A stretch of 64,000 nt of DNA from Amblyomma americanum (Eukaryota > Arthropoda > Arachnida > Ixodida > Ixodidae), in NCBI RefSeq assembly GCF_052857255.1, contig NC_135506.1:79468324-79532323 (forward strand). The letters run 5' to 3'. The notes below the pieces were generated by a model. The model did no database searches. It was given only the letters and a program-made list of their open reading frames with translations, and was not told the DNA's origin. How positions within the stretch are numbered: position 1 is the first letter of the stretch; each line of letters starts with the position of its first letter. The position numbers and the translations under genes are program-made. Positions 32,540 through 44,311 of the stretch are shown in pieces.

Positions 32540-32690
32540 TTTCGGTGTATGGTTTATAGGGATTAACGTCCCGAAGTGACTTAAGGCTATGAGGGACTCC
32601 GTAGTGAAGGGCTACGAAAATTTCTACTACTTGGGGTTCTTTAACGTGCACTGACATCGCACAGTACACGGGCCTCAAGAATTTCGTCTC
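32540..32690 (-). mobile_element. SINE, short form, partial
   Basis: Reverse of the short-form tail and body: attaacgtcccgaagtgac, ctccgtagtgaagggc, ggttctttaacgtgcactgacatcgc, acagtacacgggcctc. The tRNA head is missing. Confidence 0.8.
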
Positions 32691-32704
32691 TGTGGATGTA
32701 TAAG

Positions 32705-33100
32705 ACTGGCCTATAGCGTTGTCACCATGGTGTTCAACGTGTGGTGTGTGTGGTGACATAGAACATTACCTCTTGTGCTGTACTTTGTGCAACGCGGAAC
32801 GGGCTGTGTTATTCGGATCCCTCAAGAAGGCAGGAGTTCCTCACAGTTCTCTTCAGGACATTGTTTTCCCGCGCGGGAGCCAGTCGAGTAGAAGGGATGC
32901 TTCTCGCCTTCTTCTACTTTACCTGCAGGACACGGATTTGGCCTCCACATGGTGACCTCAGGAGTGTCTATTTGGGTTTTTGCGGACAGTGTTTCTGTGA
33001 TTCCTATTTAAGTGTCGCTACGGTGGAGCAATTGCCGGCAGCAGCTGCAAGGCTAATCCCACCGGTAGTTTACAACCACTCAACTCAACTCAAACTCCAT
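32705..33100 (+). mobile_element. LINE 3' fragment with CCHC-like knuckle
   Basis: The frame 32719-32955 reads a Cys/His knuckle (CSTCGVCGDIEHYLLCC), typical of the C terminus of I-superfamily LINE ORF2. The rest is DIVFPRGS- and LLLYLQDT-like sequence to a stop at 32953. The 3' end carries a caact repeat tail (about 33076-33092). It is strongly 5'-truncated and from a family distinct from the intact LINE. Confidence 0.8.
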
Positions 33101-33182
33101 CGTAACTGACCGTCGGGGCCGGGACCTTGTCCACGATCTCCTTTCTACATATTTTTCATCACCAACAGTTGAGTTGTCCACC

Positions 33183-33226
33183 AAGTGAGCAGTTACTGCG
33201 CAGTTTCTTTTCTTTAAAACCATTTT
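33183..33226 (+). mobile_element. SINE long-form tail fragment
   Basis: gagcagttactgcgcag and tttcttttctttaaaaccat match the end of the long-form SINE. Confidence 0.55.
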
Positions 33227-33787
33227 TGGGGCGTTCGCCGTTATGTGAGAACTGGGCTGCACACTACTCTCTTGACATGGTTTGGAGTGATGCTCAGGTG
33301 CTGTCGAGATCATTTGTGCTTTTGGTACAAGGCTAATAGAAGTGGATTTGAGAGATGCTGAATCGGGGTTTGGCGGGGAGCTACTAAACAATATGCTCTA
33401 TAAAGAATAGAACTATGTAGAGAAGGTTTCAGACTTCCCACATAGACGCCAGCGAGGAGTTCCTGGACCTTAGCGGTGGGTTCGGCCAGTCGGATGGTCT
33501 TCAGTTGAAAAATTGGCAGTGGCTTAGCTCAGCATTGCGAGGATACACGTAGCGAGAGCTGTAGTGCTCCACTGGTTACGCATGTTGTCGGGTTTGTTGT
33601 TGTGACTTAAATGTTAAGCATCGGAGCAGTATTCTGAGATACATTTTTATTTAATCAATTGTTTTGACAGAGAAAAACATTGCCCGATGATCGGTAAAGT
33701 AGCAGGCTGCTGTGTCAATGCTGCCTACACAGTATTTAGACTGGTTGCTTTCTTTCATATACACAAGGTCAGTCCTTCCGGCTCAGG
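33227..33787. other. Unassigned stretch
   Basis: No repeat, RNA or coding signal recognised. Confidence 0.45.
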
Positions 33788-34050
33788 CTGGAGTACCCAG
33801 ATTCGAACCCGACCACGGCGGCTGCGTTTCGGCGGAGGCGAAACGCTAAGGCGCCCGTGCGCTGTGCGATGTCAGCGCATGTTAAAGATCCCCAGGTGGT
33901 CGAAATTATTCTGGAGCCCTCCACTACGGCACCTATTTCTTCCTTTCGTCTCTCAGTCTCTCCTTTATCTCTTCTCGTATGGCGCGGTTGGTGTCCGCCG
34001 ATACAGTGAGGCAGTTACTGCGCAATTTCCTTTCCCCCAAAACAACTTTT
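33788..34050 (+). mobile_element. SINE, long form, lacking A box
   Basis: B box gattcgaacccga near 33798. Then gcgtttcggcggaggcgaaac, gatgtcagcgcatgttaaag, cccaggtggtcgaaatta, ccctccactacggcacc, and the long-form extension to cagttactgcgcaatttcc. Confidence 0.88.
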
Positions 34051-34149
34051 CATAAAACGCCGGTGCACTTTAATGCGTTCGTCTGAAGGGTAGGTGTGAT
34101 CCATGGGACACCTGCCGTAGAGACCGACACCGCGGATCGCGGCCGTGAG

Positions 34150-34262
34150 GATAAATTTGTTTTTGGGGAAAGCAAATGGCGCAGTATCTGTCTCGCATAT
34201 CGGCGGACACCTAAACAGCGCCATAAGGGAAGGGATAAAGTAGGGACTCCGGAAGAAAGAGC
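34150..34262 (-). mobile_element. SINE long-form 3' fragment
   Basis: Reverse of the extension only: tttttggggaaagcaaatggc, gcagtatctgtctcgc, ggcggacacctaaacagcgc, gaagggataaagtaggga. Confidence 0.8.
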
Positions 34263-34439
34263 GGCGACGAAGCGCGCGGCGCACCCAGTCCTCCTCCCCG
34301 GTTGCCATGGTAACAGCGCATGCGCACAACTGGCCTCGCGTGTACCGCAGTGTAGCTCCCGCTACAATATCCGGATCGGCGCTTAGGATCGTGTATGGTC
34401 GCCCTTTGGTCTAAAGATTTTACGCTTCCCTCAAAGGGA

Positions 34440-34770
34440 GCCTGATGGAATTCCCTGAGAATGGGATTGATATGAGCTGTGGCTTTACATAGCTTACACT
34501 GGCTAGGGAACTGACCCGGGCAGTAGAGGCTGAACAAGGGGCTTGGAAATGAGTTGGTTTGCAAACGACGCCAACTGGCGACCTGGCTCTTGTTTAAGGA
34601 TGTATCAGCTGGAATGTATTCAACCCGCACTCTTCTATAGCGTTGTGTGATCTCTCTCACATTATAGCGGTCGCGCCCTGTGAAGCCCTCGGAGCACACT
34701 TGCGCACGCTAACCTCGCTGGGAACGAGGAGGCCCATGAAGTAGCTCGAGGACTTAGCTCCAATTAGCTC
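34440..34770 (-). mobile_element. LINE fragment with internal 5' inversion
   Basis: On the minus strand, 34450-34690 encodes a post-RNase H segment (RVRVEYIPADTSLNKSQVA, then WRRLQTNSFPSP and a CKLCKA knuckle). The RNase H end that should lie just upstream instead appears on the plus strand at about 34700-34760 (NLAGNEEAHEVARGL). This head-inverted layout is the signature of twin priming, known from L1. Confidence 0.65.
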
Positions 34771-34792
34771 GAGGAAGTGCTTCGCACTAAAA

Positions 34793-34875
34793 TTGTTTTG
34801 GGGAAAGGAAAGACGGAGCAACTATCTCAAATCTCGGTTGACACCTTAACCGCGCCGTGAGGGAGGGGAGGAAGA
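34793..34875 (-). mobile_element. SINE long-form 3' fragment
   Basis: Reverse extension only: tttggggaaaggaaagacgg, ctcggttgacaccttaaccg, cgccgtgagggaggg. Confidence 0.7.
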
Positions 34876-34889
34876 TGGGAGTGGAAATT

Positions 34890-35194
34890 GGGGGGTTTTT
34901 GCGAACGGAAATGGAGCAGTAGATGTCTGTCATCTCGGCGGACACCTGAACCGCGCGGTAAGGGAAGGGATAAAGGAGTGAGTGAAAGAAGAAGCAAGAA
35001 AAGAGGTGCCATAGCGGATGGCTCTGGAATAATTTCGACCACCTGGGGAGCTTTAGCGTGCAGTGATGTCGCTCAGCACACGGGCGCCTATGCGTTTTGC
35101 GTTCATCGAAACGCTGCCGCCGCGGTCGGGTTCGAGCCGGGGTACTCCGCTCAGTCATCGAGCGCCTTAACCACTGAGCCACCGCGGCGGGCAG
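34890..35194 (-). mobile_element. SINE, long form, essentially full length
   Basis: Read on the minus strand, the copy has the A box (gtggctcagtgg, at 35170-35185), the B box (ggttcgagccgg reversed near 35127), the common body, and the complete long-form extension ending at about 34890. It is the best long-form reference in the window. Confidence 0.92.
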
Positions 35195-35426
35195 GCAGTA
35201 GCGTCCACCTAAAAATTCAGGCAGTAATGCGGCTTTGTTTTTCTAAAGCGCAAGGGAGGTTGGTTTTGAGGAACGGGAAAGCGCATAAATCTTTCCCTGG
35301 ATCTGTGGACACATCGCGGTGTGTAACGGTAGTGTCCGTCTGCAAAAAAACCGTGATTTCTCTCAATATTTCGTGCCTAGCAATGCTAAAGCACAAGCCA
35401 TTTTAAAGCGACCGCTTTACTACTAC

Positions 35427-35467
35427 TATAGTGAACTAGAATATATAATATATTCTAGTTCACTATA
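35427..35467. repeat. 41-bp perfect palindrome
   Basis: 20-bp arms (tatagtgaactagaatatat and its exact complement) around a single A. It is A/T-rich and could extrude as a cruciform; no flanking element was recognised. Confidence 0.95.
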
Positions 35468-35609
35468 ACTACTACCCTCCGTAGCTTCTTCGCCGTGTGC
35501 ACGAATTTGACCTTGAACCGAGGAGAAACCACGTGACAGCTATGACGTCACTCAGCAAGCCGTCACAGAAACCAAGCGCTCGCTTCTGTTTCGATAAGCC
35601 GACGGCTTT

Positions 35610-35702
35610 TATAGTGTTCATTGGCGTTGGCTTTGACGAAGTTCTAGACTGCGATGATTTTGAGGAAAGGAAGGGGCTTAACTGGCTCCCTGAGTCTGTA
35701 AC
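35610..35702 (+). repeat. Dispersed repeat R-gat, copy 2
   Basis: gtgttcattggcgttgg, gaagttctagactgcgatg and attttgaggaaaggaagg. Its right end is replaced by a SINE. Confidence 0.7.
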
Positions 35703-35882
35703 GGTCGCTTGTATCTCGGTGGACACCCGAACCGGGCTGTAAGAGAAGGCTTAAAGGAGGGAGTGTAAAAAGAAAGAAAGAGATGGTGGAGGGACTAGCT
35801 GGGAATCTTTAACATTAAGTGACATCGCACAGCTTACGGGCGGCTTTTTGCGTTTCGCCCATTATCGAAGCACGGCGATGTA
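35703..35882 (-). mobile_element. SINE, long form, partial
   Basis: Reversed extension and body: tctcggtggacacccgaacc, ggcttaaaggagggagtg, gtgacatcgcacagcttacgg, cgtttcgcccattatcgaa. Head missing. Confidence 0.8.
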
Positions 35883-35897
35883 GCTATAGGGCCCAGC

Positions 35898-36002
35898 GTT
35901 CATTGGGTGACCAACTTCTCTCAATCAACAATTGATTTAACTGCCACCTTCCAGGGTGGCAGTGTGAATGTGCTGCCTATCCAGTGTGCAGAACGCACTA
36001 AA
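35898..36002 (+). repeat. Dispersed repeat paired with 32325-32435
   Basis: gttcattgggtgaccaac, tgatttaactgccacctt, ccagtgtgcagaacgcac align in order with the earlier copy. Confidence 0.7.
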
Positions 36003-36221
36003 CGTTACAGAGGCCGAGCCGCTACCGCAGCTTTCGCTGTCTGCGGGTTCAGCAGTAGTCAAACCGCGTTTTTGATGTATTCACGGACAAAGTGAGCCAG
36101 CTGTGCGCCTTTAATTTCCTAAATCCAACGGAGTGTTTATACTGCGAGTAAGGCTAGACTGGGAATTAGTTATTTGTTTTGTGCGGGCTGGCCGTAGTCA
36201 AAGGCAGCTGAAAATTGAATT

Positions 36222-36505
36222 TGAGGAAAGGAAATGACGCAGTAACTGTCTCGCTTTTCTCGGTGGAGACCGGGACCTTGGTGTAAAGGAGGGGTAAAAG
36301 AGGGAGCGAAAGAAATGAAGAAAGAGGTGCCGAAGTGGAGGGTTCCGGAATAATTTCGACCACCTCGGGATGTTTAAAGCATCGCACAGCACACGGGCGG
36401 CTTTTGCGTTTCGCCTTCATCGAAACGCGGCTGCCGTGGTCGGGTTCAGACCCGGGTACTCTGGATCAGCAGCTCAGCGCCCTAACTATTGAGTCACCGC
36501 GGCGT
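36222..36505 (-). mobile_element. SINE, long form
   Basis: Reversed long form with gaaatgacgcagtaactgtc at its 3' end, ggagggttccggaataattt, cgaccacctcggga, the B box (gtcgggttcagacccggg reversed) and a degraded A box (attgagtcaccgcggcg). Confidence 0.88.
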
Positions 36506-36532
36506 GTAGAGTTTAGTAGATTGTCTTATTTC

Positions 36533-36748
36533 CACCACGGTGGCTTAGTTAGGCACTCGGCTGCTGAGCCGGAGTAGCTCTATGGCATAAACGCGGGTGT
36601 GGCGGCCGCGGTGGAAGCGTTCGATGGAGGTGAAACGCACAGCGCTGCCAGTGCACGTTAAAGATCCGCAGGTGGTCGAATTTATTCCGGATACGGCACC
36701 TCTTTTTTCTCTCACTCCGAACCTCCTCTATCACCGTCTATCGTTCAA
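36533..36748 (+). mobile_element. SINE, degenerate
   Basis: Degenerate A box (ggtggcttagttaggc), a lost B box, gttcgatggaggtgaaacgc, gtgcacgttaaagatccgc, ggtggtcgaatttattccgg, then a remnant of the extension. Confidence 0.75.
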
Positions 36749-37229
36749 AATGTGTTCTGGGTGTCTCATCTCAGTTGTAGTCAACATAGTGCCTTGCGCG
36801 TGTGTTTTTTGCTGCATCATGAGCTAATCACGTGCACAACCTGGACCCATTTCTTATTGTGTTAATAGTTTGTGTATATTACCTCTCCCCCTATCTTCTC
36901 TTGCTGTCCCCTCACCACTTTCATTTCATTTCTCCAATCTGCCTGCTATCCTTTATTTCCGCTGCCCCAGCTTTCATGTAATGTAGTGGCTGGAATTTCG
37001 CATCATCAAGCAGCAATATTGGTATTAGACGACATATTATTGGACTGAATGGGTGATATTCGACACTTTCCAAATTTTGCCCGTGCTGACAATGAATCGA
37101 TTATTGATGTTTAGATCTTCATTATTATAGTTTTATGCACAGCACTTGTAGTGTGGATCACCTGTAGCTTGTTTTCAAAAACATTGTTTGTGTCTGAATT
37201 TAGCGCTTTGTATCAGTGATATGCAAGAA
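36749..37229. other. Unassigned A/T-rich stretch
   Basis: No feature recognised between the SINE and the LINE. Confidence 0.45.
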
Positions 37230-39228
37230 GTCAGACAATCACAATCCCTGGATTACGCGAGATACATTGCAATTTCAACACGAGCTAAAACGACTGAAGA
37301 AAAGAATAAAGTCTAGATCAGCCAATTTAGAGGCAAAAATCTATGAAGTTTCAGAGAATATAAAATAGCGTATTCTCAATGATAAAGAAAAATACTACAA
37401 TACGCAACTTCTGGCTTTTATAAAATTTCTCCTGACATGTTTTGGTGGTCAATTGCACCAGTTTCTCGTTCTAACGATATGTTTATTATAAATGGGCAAC
37501 ATGTAAGTGACAATGTCCAGGTTTCCTCAGCATTTATTACCAGCTTTAAGAAAGTTTTCACAAAACATGACGGGCATGTCCCACGCTTAGCATGTCCCTT
37601 TCTTCCATGCCTGATGTTGTAATTTCTGAACAGGGTGTTTTAAATCTATTGTTAAAACTGAATGTTAAGAAATCATCTGAACCAGATAATATTCCGAATG
37701 CCTTTCTTAAACAGTATGCAGAGTGGTGTTCCAAGTATTTGTGCGTGGTATTCACTCGATCTTTGAAAGGTGTTTTACCGTGTTTTTGGAAAACTGCTAG
37801 AATGAAGCCTTTGCACAAAAATGGACAGATGACGTGTATTCAAAATTATTGCCTTATTTCTTTAACTTCGACAACGTGCAAATTATTACAACACATCATT
37901 CATAAGCACCTAATTTCCTCGACGAGCATAATGTACTGGCAGTTGTTCAACATGGGTTCACACGAGGGCATTCAACATGCACTCAGCTGGTCCATGATTT
38001 TGCGACAGCAACCAACGAAAGAATCCAAACATGTTATCTTCATGGACTTTCGAAAAGCTTTCGATAAGGTTTCGCACAAGAAACTACTTCATAAACTCAG
38101 TATTGTTATCAATAATAATCAGATATTAACATGGATACGATCGTACCTACCTGATCAATGTCAGTTTGTCGAACTGCATAAAGCCTGCTTAAATTACATT
38201 CCCATCAATTCTGGCGTTCCCCATGGATCCGTCCTCGTCCCCCTATGTTTTTAATATTTATTAAGATCTCTCAGTCCGTGTTAAGTTATATGCGGACTAG
38301 TTCGTGCTGTATGAGAAAATAAGTTCGACTCAAGATCAAATTAGGCTGAACAATGATTTTGCAAAAATAGTTTCTTGGTGGGAGAAGTAGCAAATGTGAA
38401 TAAATTTTGAAAAAACGGTATTTATGAAGATAACACTAAAAAAACCCTCTTATATATCACTACAATGCTAATAATCTTTTCTGCATGAAGTTACAGAATA
38501 TAAGTGTCTAGGCCTATGGATTTCTGATAACCTCTCTTGGATCAAGCATGTAGACTACATTTCAGCAAACGCTCTCAGAAAGCTTTTTTTCTTGCGATGC
38601 TCGCTTAAGTTAGCAATCCCTGGTACATTCCTCCTTGCCTTCAATACTATTATTAGACCAATATTAGAATATGCAGTAATTAGCTCGGACCCTTTTACAA
38701 AGGTAAACATAAATAAACTTGAAAGAATCTAAAAGAAAGCAGTAAGGTTTATATATAACACTTACTTGCGAGCATCAGTTAGTGACCTCCTAAAAAAAAG
38801 GGGGCTTACCCTCTATTTCTAACAGAAATCACATATGTCGCTTAAAGTTTTTCTTTGAATTAAGAATAATTTCAAGGCTGACAACTCCGATATCCTTACT
38901 TATTCCTCGGGGTACCAAACTGGAAAGTGCCATTATCTTTCCATAAGACCAATAAATTGCGAGTTAATTGTTTAAATACCCCTTTTTTCCAAGGACCATC
39001 ACTGATTGGAATAACCTCATGGATGATGTTGTCGGGCAGACATCACTGCATTTGATTGAAGGGCACTTGAAATGATATTTGTTTACGACCTTGCCGCGTT
39101 ATTTCCTTGCTGTCTTTCTGTGTGAAATTCTATTTCGTTTGTAAGTGCCTGTATTTTTGTATGTGAACACAATGTTTCCCACCTGCTATGACCTTGTGTA
39201 CAAGATCGCAGTATCCATAAATAAAAAA
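37230..39228 (+). pseudogene. CR1/Jockey-like LINE ORF2 remnant
   Basis: The longest frame (37592-38254, 220 codons) holds RT blocks: LNVKKSSEPDNIPNAFLK, ISLTSTTCKLLQHIIHKHL, the motif-A block FMDFRKAFDKVSHKKLL, and GVPHGSVLVPLCF. Upstream, broken frames show ELKRLKKRIKSRSANLEAK- and LAFIKF-like residues of the linker before RT. Downstream broken frames show the thumb region (ISDNLSWIKHVDYISANA, then IIRPILEYAVI). The 3' end is a short aaataaaaaaaa run near 39220. The catalytic ADD box is degraded (YAD* at about 38290). It is 5'-truncated, old, and of a different lineage than the 25.8-kb LINE. Confidence 0.9.
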
Positions 39229-39299
39229 AATCATCTCATATAATGGTGACATGATGCCGCGTGTTTTACATTACAAGGTGTGACACTATTAAGCTGACC

Positions 39300-40322
39300 A
39301 TAAAAGCTCTACACCGTGCATGTGTTCGAAGTCATTGAAAATTCCAAGAGGCTACTGCAAACAATCTGTGGTGACGTGTGTCGTGCCATGCTTACGCAGC
39401 TCTCGGCGGACACCTGGGACGCAGTCACCGCCCACAAACGCCCTGAATAATGGCCCATCCTCCAGGGACATTACCTTGGTGTCTGCAGCAGCACTCTTCC
39501 AGTTCTTCTTGGTGGCGGCAATGAGTGCCTCTTTAGGCATTCCTTGCTGCGACGCTTCAGCTGCTCCTCATGCGGAGGGCCTCCTGTACACAGCACATTT
39601 CACGACGAACACTGCAACAAGCCTAAGACACTCATAAAAAAGACAGAACACTAGAACGACAAAAATACACACAACACAAGGAAAACAAACCAAAAAACAA
39701 CACTCTAGGTAATATGGCATTGGCAGGTTTCAGCAAATGTGAAACCACAAACACTGCGCGAGCCAAGAAACACAGCGACGGGGCAGTGACACACCGTAAA
39801 CACAGTTCACGATCTCAACGAGCAGGAATAATCCGCTGTTGCCACCTCGGCAGCCATGACTATCAAATGCAACAGCGGTCACAGCAAACAGGCACTCATA
39901 ATACACAGCACAAACATTACGGTAGGTTTCCCATTTGATGAAATGTGTTGCTGTAAACACTAAAATACGTGGTGGAAAGCATTACTCAGGAGTACATTGC
40001 AAACATGCTTCAGCGGTCACGCCAGAAACAGCGACACGTAGGAGTTCATGCCCTCACACGGGTTGGCAAAACCGCAACGCACATATGCCCATAATATCTA
40101 GAGCTGTCGAGAGCCCAAGACTTAGCTGAACAGAGCGAGGAGTAAATACGGAGTAAATACACAGATGCACCGGTCACAAGTGAGGACACCACCTACACAG
40201 CGCAGAGCACCACTCCGAAGGTAGCGTTGCACACAGCGTGGCAGCGTTGGATCCTCATCGCGGCTCCGCGAAGGCTCCGAGAGCGTCTAAATCTACCGGA
40301 CAAGAGAATCTCATGCAAAATG
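39300..40322 (+). other. Exon-like unit E5
   Basis: The core at 39486-39526 reads AALFQFFLVAAMS in a frame 39320-39637 (105 codons). An A/C-rich tail runs 39590-40230, and the donor is AAATG|GTGAGT (GT at 40323). A minus-strand SINE inserted just downstream (40362). No convincing acceptor. Codon phase of the core is the same as in the other units. Confidence 0.35.
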
Positions 40323-40361
40323 GTGAGTTTACACGCAGCAACCTCACAATTAATTCTTTTT

Positions 40362-40600
40362 TGTTTATTTTGTGAGGTTTAACGTTCCAAAGCTGCTTGG
40401 GCTATGAGGAACGCTGTTATGGAGGGCTTCAGATAATTTCTACCGCCTGAGGTTCCTTAACGTGCACTGAGATCAGACAGTGCATAAGCCTGCAGCATTT
40501 CGCCACCTCTACCGAAATGCAACCACCGCGGACGCAATCGAGCCTGAGTCTCTTGCGTCATCAGCCGAGCACCATAACCAATGAGCCACTGCGAGTGCTA
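40362..40600 (-). mobile_element. tRNA-derived SINE, short form
   Basis: Reversed tail ttttgtgaggtttaacgttcc, body (ttatggagggcttcagataa, cttaacgtgcactgagatc), a B box remnant (gacgcaatcgagcc) and the A box at the right end (aaccaatgagccactgcg). Confidence 0.85.
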
Positions 40601-42237
40601 TACAGCGCATTTAAGCATTTATGTGAAGAAAGAAAATACAGCTTTCAAACCTTTCAATGAATCTGGTTCTATGAGGCGAGCCATAATACGTTGAAAACTG
40701 GCTGCATGACGCTTCGATAGTCTCCCGCAGTCAAATCAATAGAGACAAAAATTTTAACCCGTGCTGCACTGTTGCTGCCGGCGCATTAAATACATTTGAA
40801 GACCCCCTCCACTCTGAGCTTGCAGGCATCGACAGCAGCGTGAGGTAAATTACAGAACGCCACTTTGTATCAGGCTTCCCCAAGAAAAATAGTTATAAAA
40901 ATCGATGAACATCCGACCATAAGCAGGCCTATTTCACGGCATAGCAAATGGCAGCGCTGCAAGTGAATAAAATAAACATTTCGGGCTCCAAATTGTTTCC
41001 AACTGCTTTGGGAACTTCATCTGATGACGCAAGTGGCGGTACTGTCTACTCGGCAACAGTCGATGAAAAATTAACCATGAACTCTCCAAGCCCCGCGAAT
41101 CGTCTAGTATTTCCGTACGCCTCATCAGACCTTTCAACATGTGTGGCCAGTATCTTTTACCGTTACATTTTACGTTACATAAAGCTCGCTTATGGCGTTG
41201 CTGCTGTGCATGGTTGCGGCCATCCCGACCGCTCTATGCCGCATGCTATCTACTGGCTTTTTGGGTACAAATGCATGGGGCGCTGTTAGCAGCACTGCGT
41301 CTTGTTATCTACAGGCTTACGAGATTATTTTAACGCGTGCTGTATGGGGTTGGTGTGAAGATGTTCAGAAAGTGAGTCTCGGGAAATTGCGACGCATGTA
41401 CTCCGTCCCATATGAATTCCGCTGCGTCCCTGTGAAATAGCATTGACGATACAGCAATTGTTGGATTTCTTCAGCTCGCATTTCGCAATGAAACCTGTTT
41501 CACTGGAAGTGCCGGCTCAAATCACCGGTCATTGACCTGCGCGGTGCAAATGAGATCACCGTGTGCGCGAAAAAAAAGCTCAGGAATAGACGCAAGAGAA
41601 TATACGTCAGCCATGATTAAATCTGCGAAAAATTTTATTCATTTTGCGACCAGTACATGAACATATTGCCCTCGAGGAACACGGCGCACAGCTTGTGCGT
41701 CGTTGTAAGGTTAATAACATAATCAGTTGTTTCTTAAGCGAAAATTGCAACATCACTGGAGCAGGATATATATACATAATGCAAAATTCCAAAACATCGT
41801 ATTCATGATGGACGCGTGAGACGTGGGCCGAATCAGGCAGATTGACGCCAACTGGGTCGGGATGCGCTTATCAAGTTCTTTTGTCCTACGAATATTATTT
41901 GCTTAGCAGGGGAGGTTCTTATATCCAACTTGGAGTCTCAGGTTCTGCACGGGGACTCCCGACTCTAACAATTAAGCGCTCACGCGTTTGAACGCTGACC
42001 TGCCTAGACCAGGTGGAAACAAGCAGAGCGAAACATGGCTTCGCTGTCCGTCGTTGAAAACGTCAACGAGGTCACAGCCAAATGTGCACATAAATCTGTT
42101 TCGTTGGGTTCCATAGTGCACATAAGCCGAGAGAGGCTGACTTGTAACCGCTCCACTGGCTGTGCGATATTCTTTGCCGAAGCCACAAACTTGGAGATAT
42201 CCACATAATTTTTAACCAAGGGAATCGAGCAGCGTAA
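40601..42237. other. Unassigned stretch
   Basis: No repeat or coding signal recognised. Frames at 40948-41289 and 41192-41440 (plus) are without domains. Confidence 0.45.
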
Positions 42238-44110
42238 AAACATGCAATCACACAAGGACAAGACACGACACGAGCGCTGACTGACAACTGAATTTTATTG
42301 AGCGAAGGCACGCCCTAAATATGGCGAGCAACAGAGGTGAAAAAGGAGGAGAGCGGACAATCAATAAGGATACCAGCAAACACTCAAATGTTAGCTGCTT
42401 CCAAAAAGTCTATTTCAGCTACAAAAAGCGATAGCGAGGGAGTTCTGATGCAAGTGTCTGCATATTTCTTGTTATAGTAGGCTTCCAGGCTAACACGCAC
42501 AGTCTTGTCGGCACTCTTGCCTAGAATCCTAGTCTCAGCCAAACGAACCACGCATCCTCTGAACTTAATTATGTGCGAAACCAAATGTGCATACTTATTA
42601 TCTTTTAATTGACTTAAATTTCGGGCATGTTCCCCCAATCGTTCATTGATGCAACGGCCGGTTTCGCCTACATAAATCTTTCCACCCGTCATGGGAATGG
42701 CACAGATCACGCCTGTTGAGCACTTGACAAACGGTGTGTCATGTCGAATCTGGCATCCTCTTTTCTTGGAGCCACAAATGCGTGGGCACAACTTTCCCAG
42801 CTTGTTGGGTGCCGAAAATACAACAGACACCCCATGCCTGTTGGCCACTTTCTTGATATTGTGCGAAGTCTTGTGCAGGTATGGCAAAACCACAGGCTTA
42901 TCAGCCTTCCGACGGTCATCATTCAGTCTTCTTGTACCAGTCTTCAATTTCTGAAGCAGGGTTTCAGCAACAGCAATCAAGACCAAAGGGGGGAAACCCG
43001 CCGCCAAAATTCGGCTAATCTGATTATGAAAACTTGATTGCATCTGATGCGGGCACGATTTTTTGAGACAGGATTCCAAACAGTGCGTAGCAATGGCTCT
43101 TTTAACAGTCTTCGAGTGTGCCGAATCATAAGGCAGCAAATCTTTTTTTCACGAGGGTAATAGGCCCTGCAGACGTGTCTTTCAGAGAACGTTAGTTTCG
43201 GATCTAAAAACTGTAAAACAGCTGCGTAAGGCAGTTCATGGGTGAATTTTAGCCAGAGTCCATGTTTGTTAAAAGCGTCTATAAATTCGCCAACTGTAGA
43301 GGGGTAGGCGAAGGTCGTCTGCTATTTTAAAAGCACTAAAAAATCGTCAAGGTATCTAAAAACCTTTAAATCCACCCCCCTCCCATCAAGATACCTATAT
43401 AACTGCTGATCTACTTTTGCTAAAAATATATCACACAAAATTGAAGCCACGCATGACCCAATACAAATTCCATTGCGCTGCAAGAAAGGCAGGTTGTCAA
43501 AGACGATAAAAGTAGATCTCAAGTAAAACTGCAATAAAGAGACGAAATACTCTACAGACACGCCTGATGAGTTCTGAAAAGACACGTCGCCGTTTTATTC
43601 AATGCATTCTTTCACAGCCAACACAAGCTGGTCTTGAGGGACCGAATAAAACAGGTCTTGCACATCTACAGAGAACCCAAACCCAGTATCATCTGTGCTG
43701 GCGAGAAAATGCGTAACATGGGCAGATTTTTCCGTGAGAAAAGGGTCATTCAAGACGAGCAATTTTAGTTGCTTTTGCAAAAACTGGCTAACGTTTCTCT
43801 GCCACGATCCTTCCTCGCTAAGAATTGTACGAAAAGGGACTTCTGGCTTATGCGTCTTAGCAGTAAAGAAAGCATTTAGGCTGTTTCCTCTGCTATTCAG
43901 TATATCCCTGGCAAGTGAGCCAAGACTTAAATCCTTACAGAAGTTAACGAACTTCGCCTTCACTCTAACGGCACTTTTTTTGACGGGAACAAATTTCTTA
44001 TTTAAGTCAATTAAAAGATAAATTGGGTAATTTATTAACCAATAAGTCGAGATTTCTCTTATCACAAGCACCTGCCTAGGCCATACCCTAGGAGGTGAGG
44101 AGGAAATCAC
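42238..44110 (-). pseudogene. Second Penelope-like element (different family), 5'-truncated
   Basis: Minus-strand frames in order. 43595-44110 has LNAFFTAKTHKPEVPFR and the motif-A block FGFSVDVQDLFYSVP. 43322-43585 has FLQRNGICIGSCVASILCD and the catalytic FRYLDDFLVL (intact YLDD). 42384-43139 has the CPHQMQSS linker and a GIY-YIG domain, ICAIPMTGGKIYVGETGR with ERLGEHARN. The first two are in the same frame, separated by a single TAA. A further stop follows DDFLVLLK, and a slip in an A7 run near 43145 shifts the last part. The 3' end contains an aataaaattcag signal near 42295 and a terminal cttgtccttgtgtg block. Repairing these breaks is not attempted here. Confidence 0.9.
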
Positions 44111-44311
44111 CGACCAAACACACGATGTATTGCCTTTTGCAGATTTACTGGCACAGTTTGTTTCGAGATGTCATCGTAATCGTTCTTCCGTGTTATCAGG
44201 ATTTGGGCACTTCTTGCGCGAGAGGCAGTATTTTTGAGAGAGGTAAATTGGCGGCACACGGTGAATACTTTCTCGTAAAAAAGCAACGATGCTATTTATT
44301 TGTTTTTTCAG

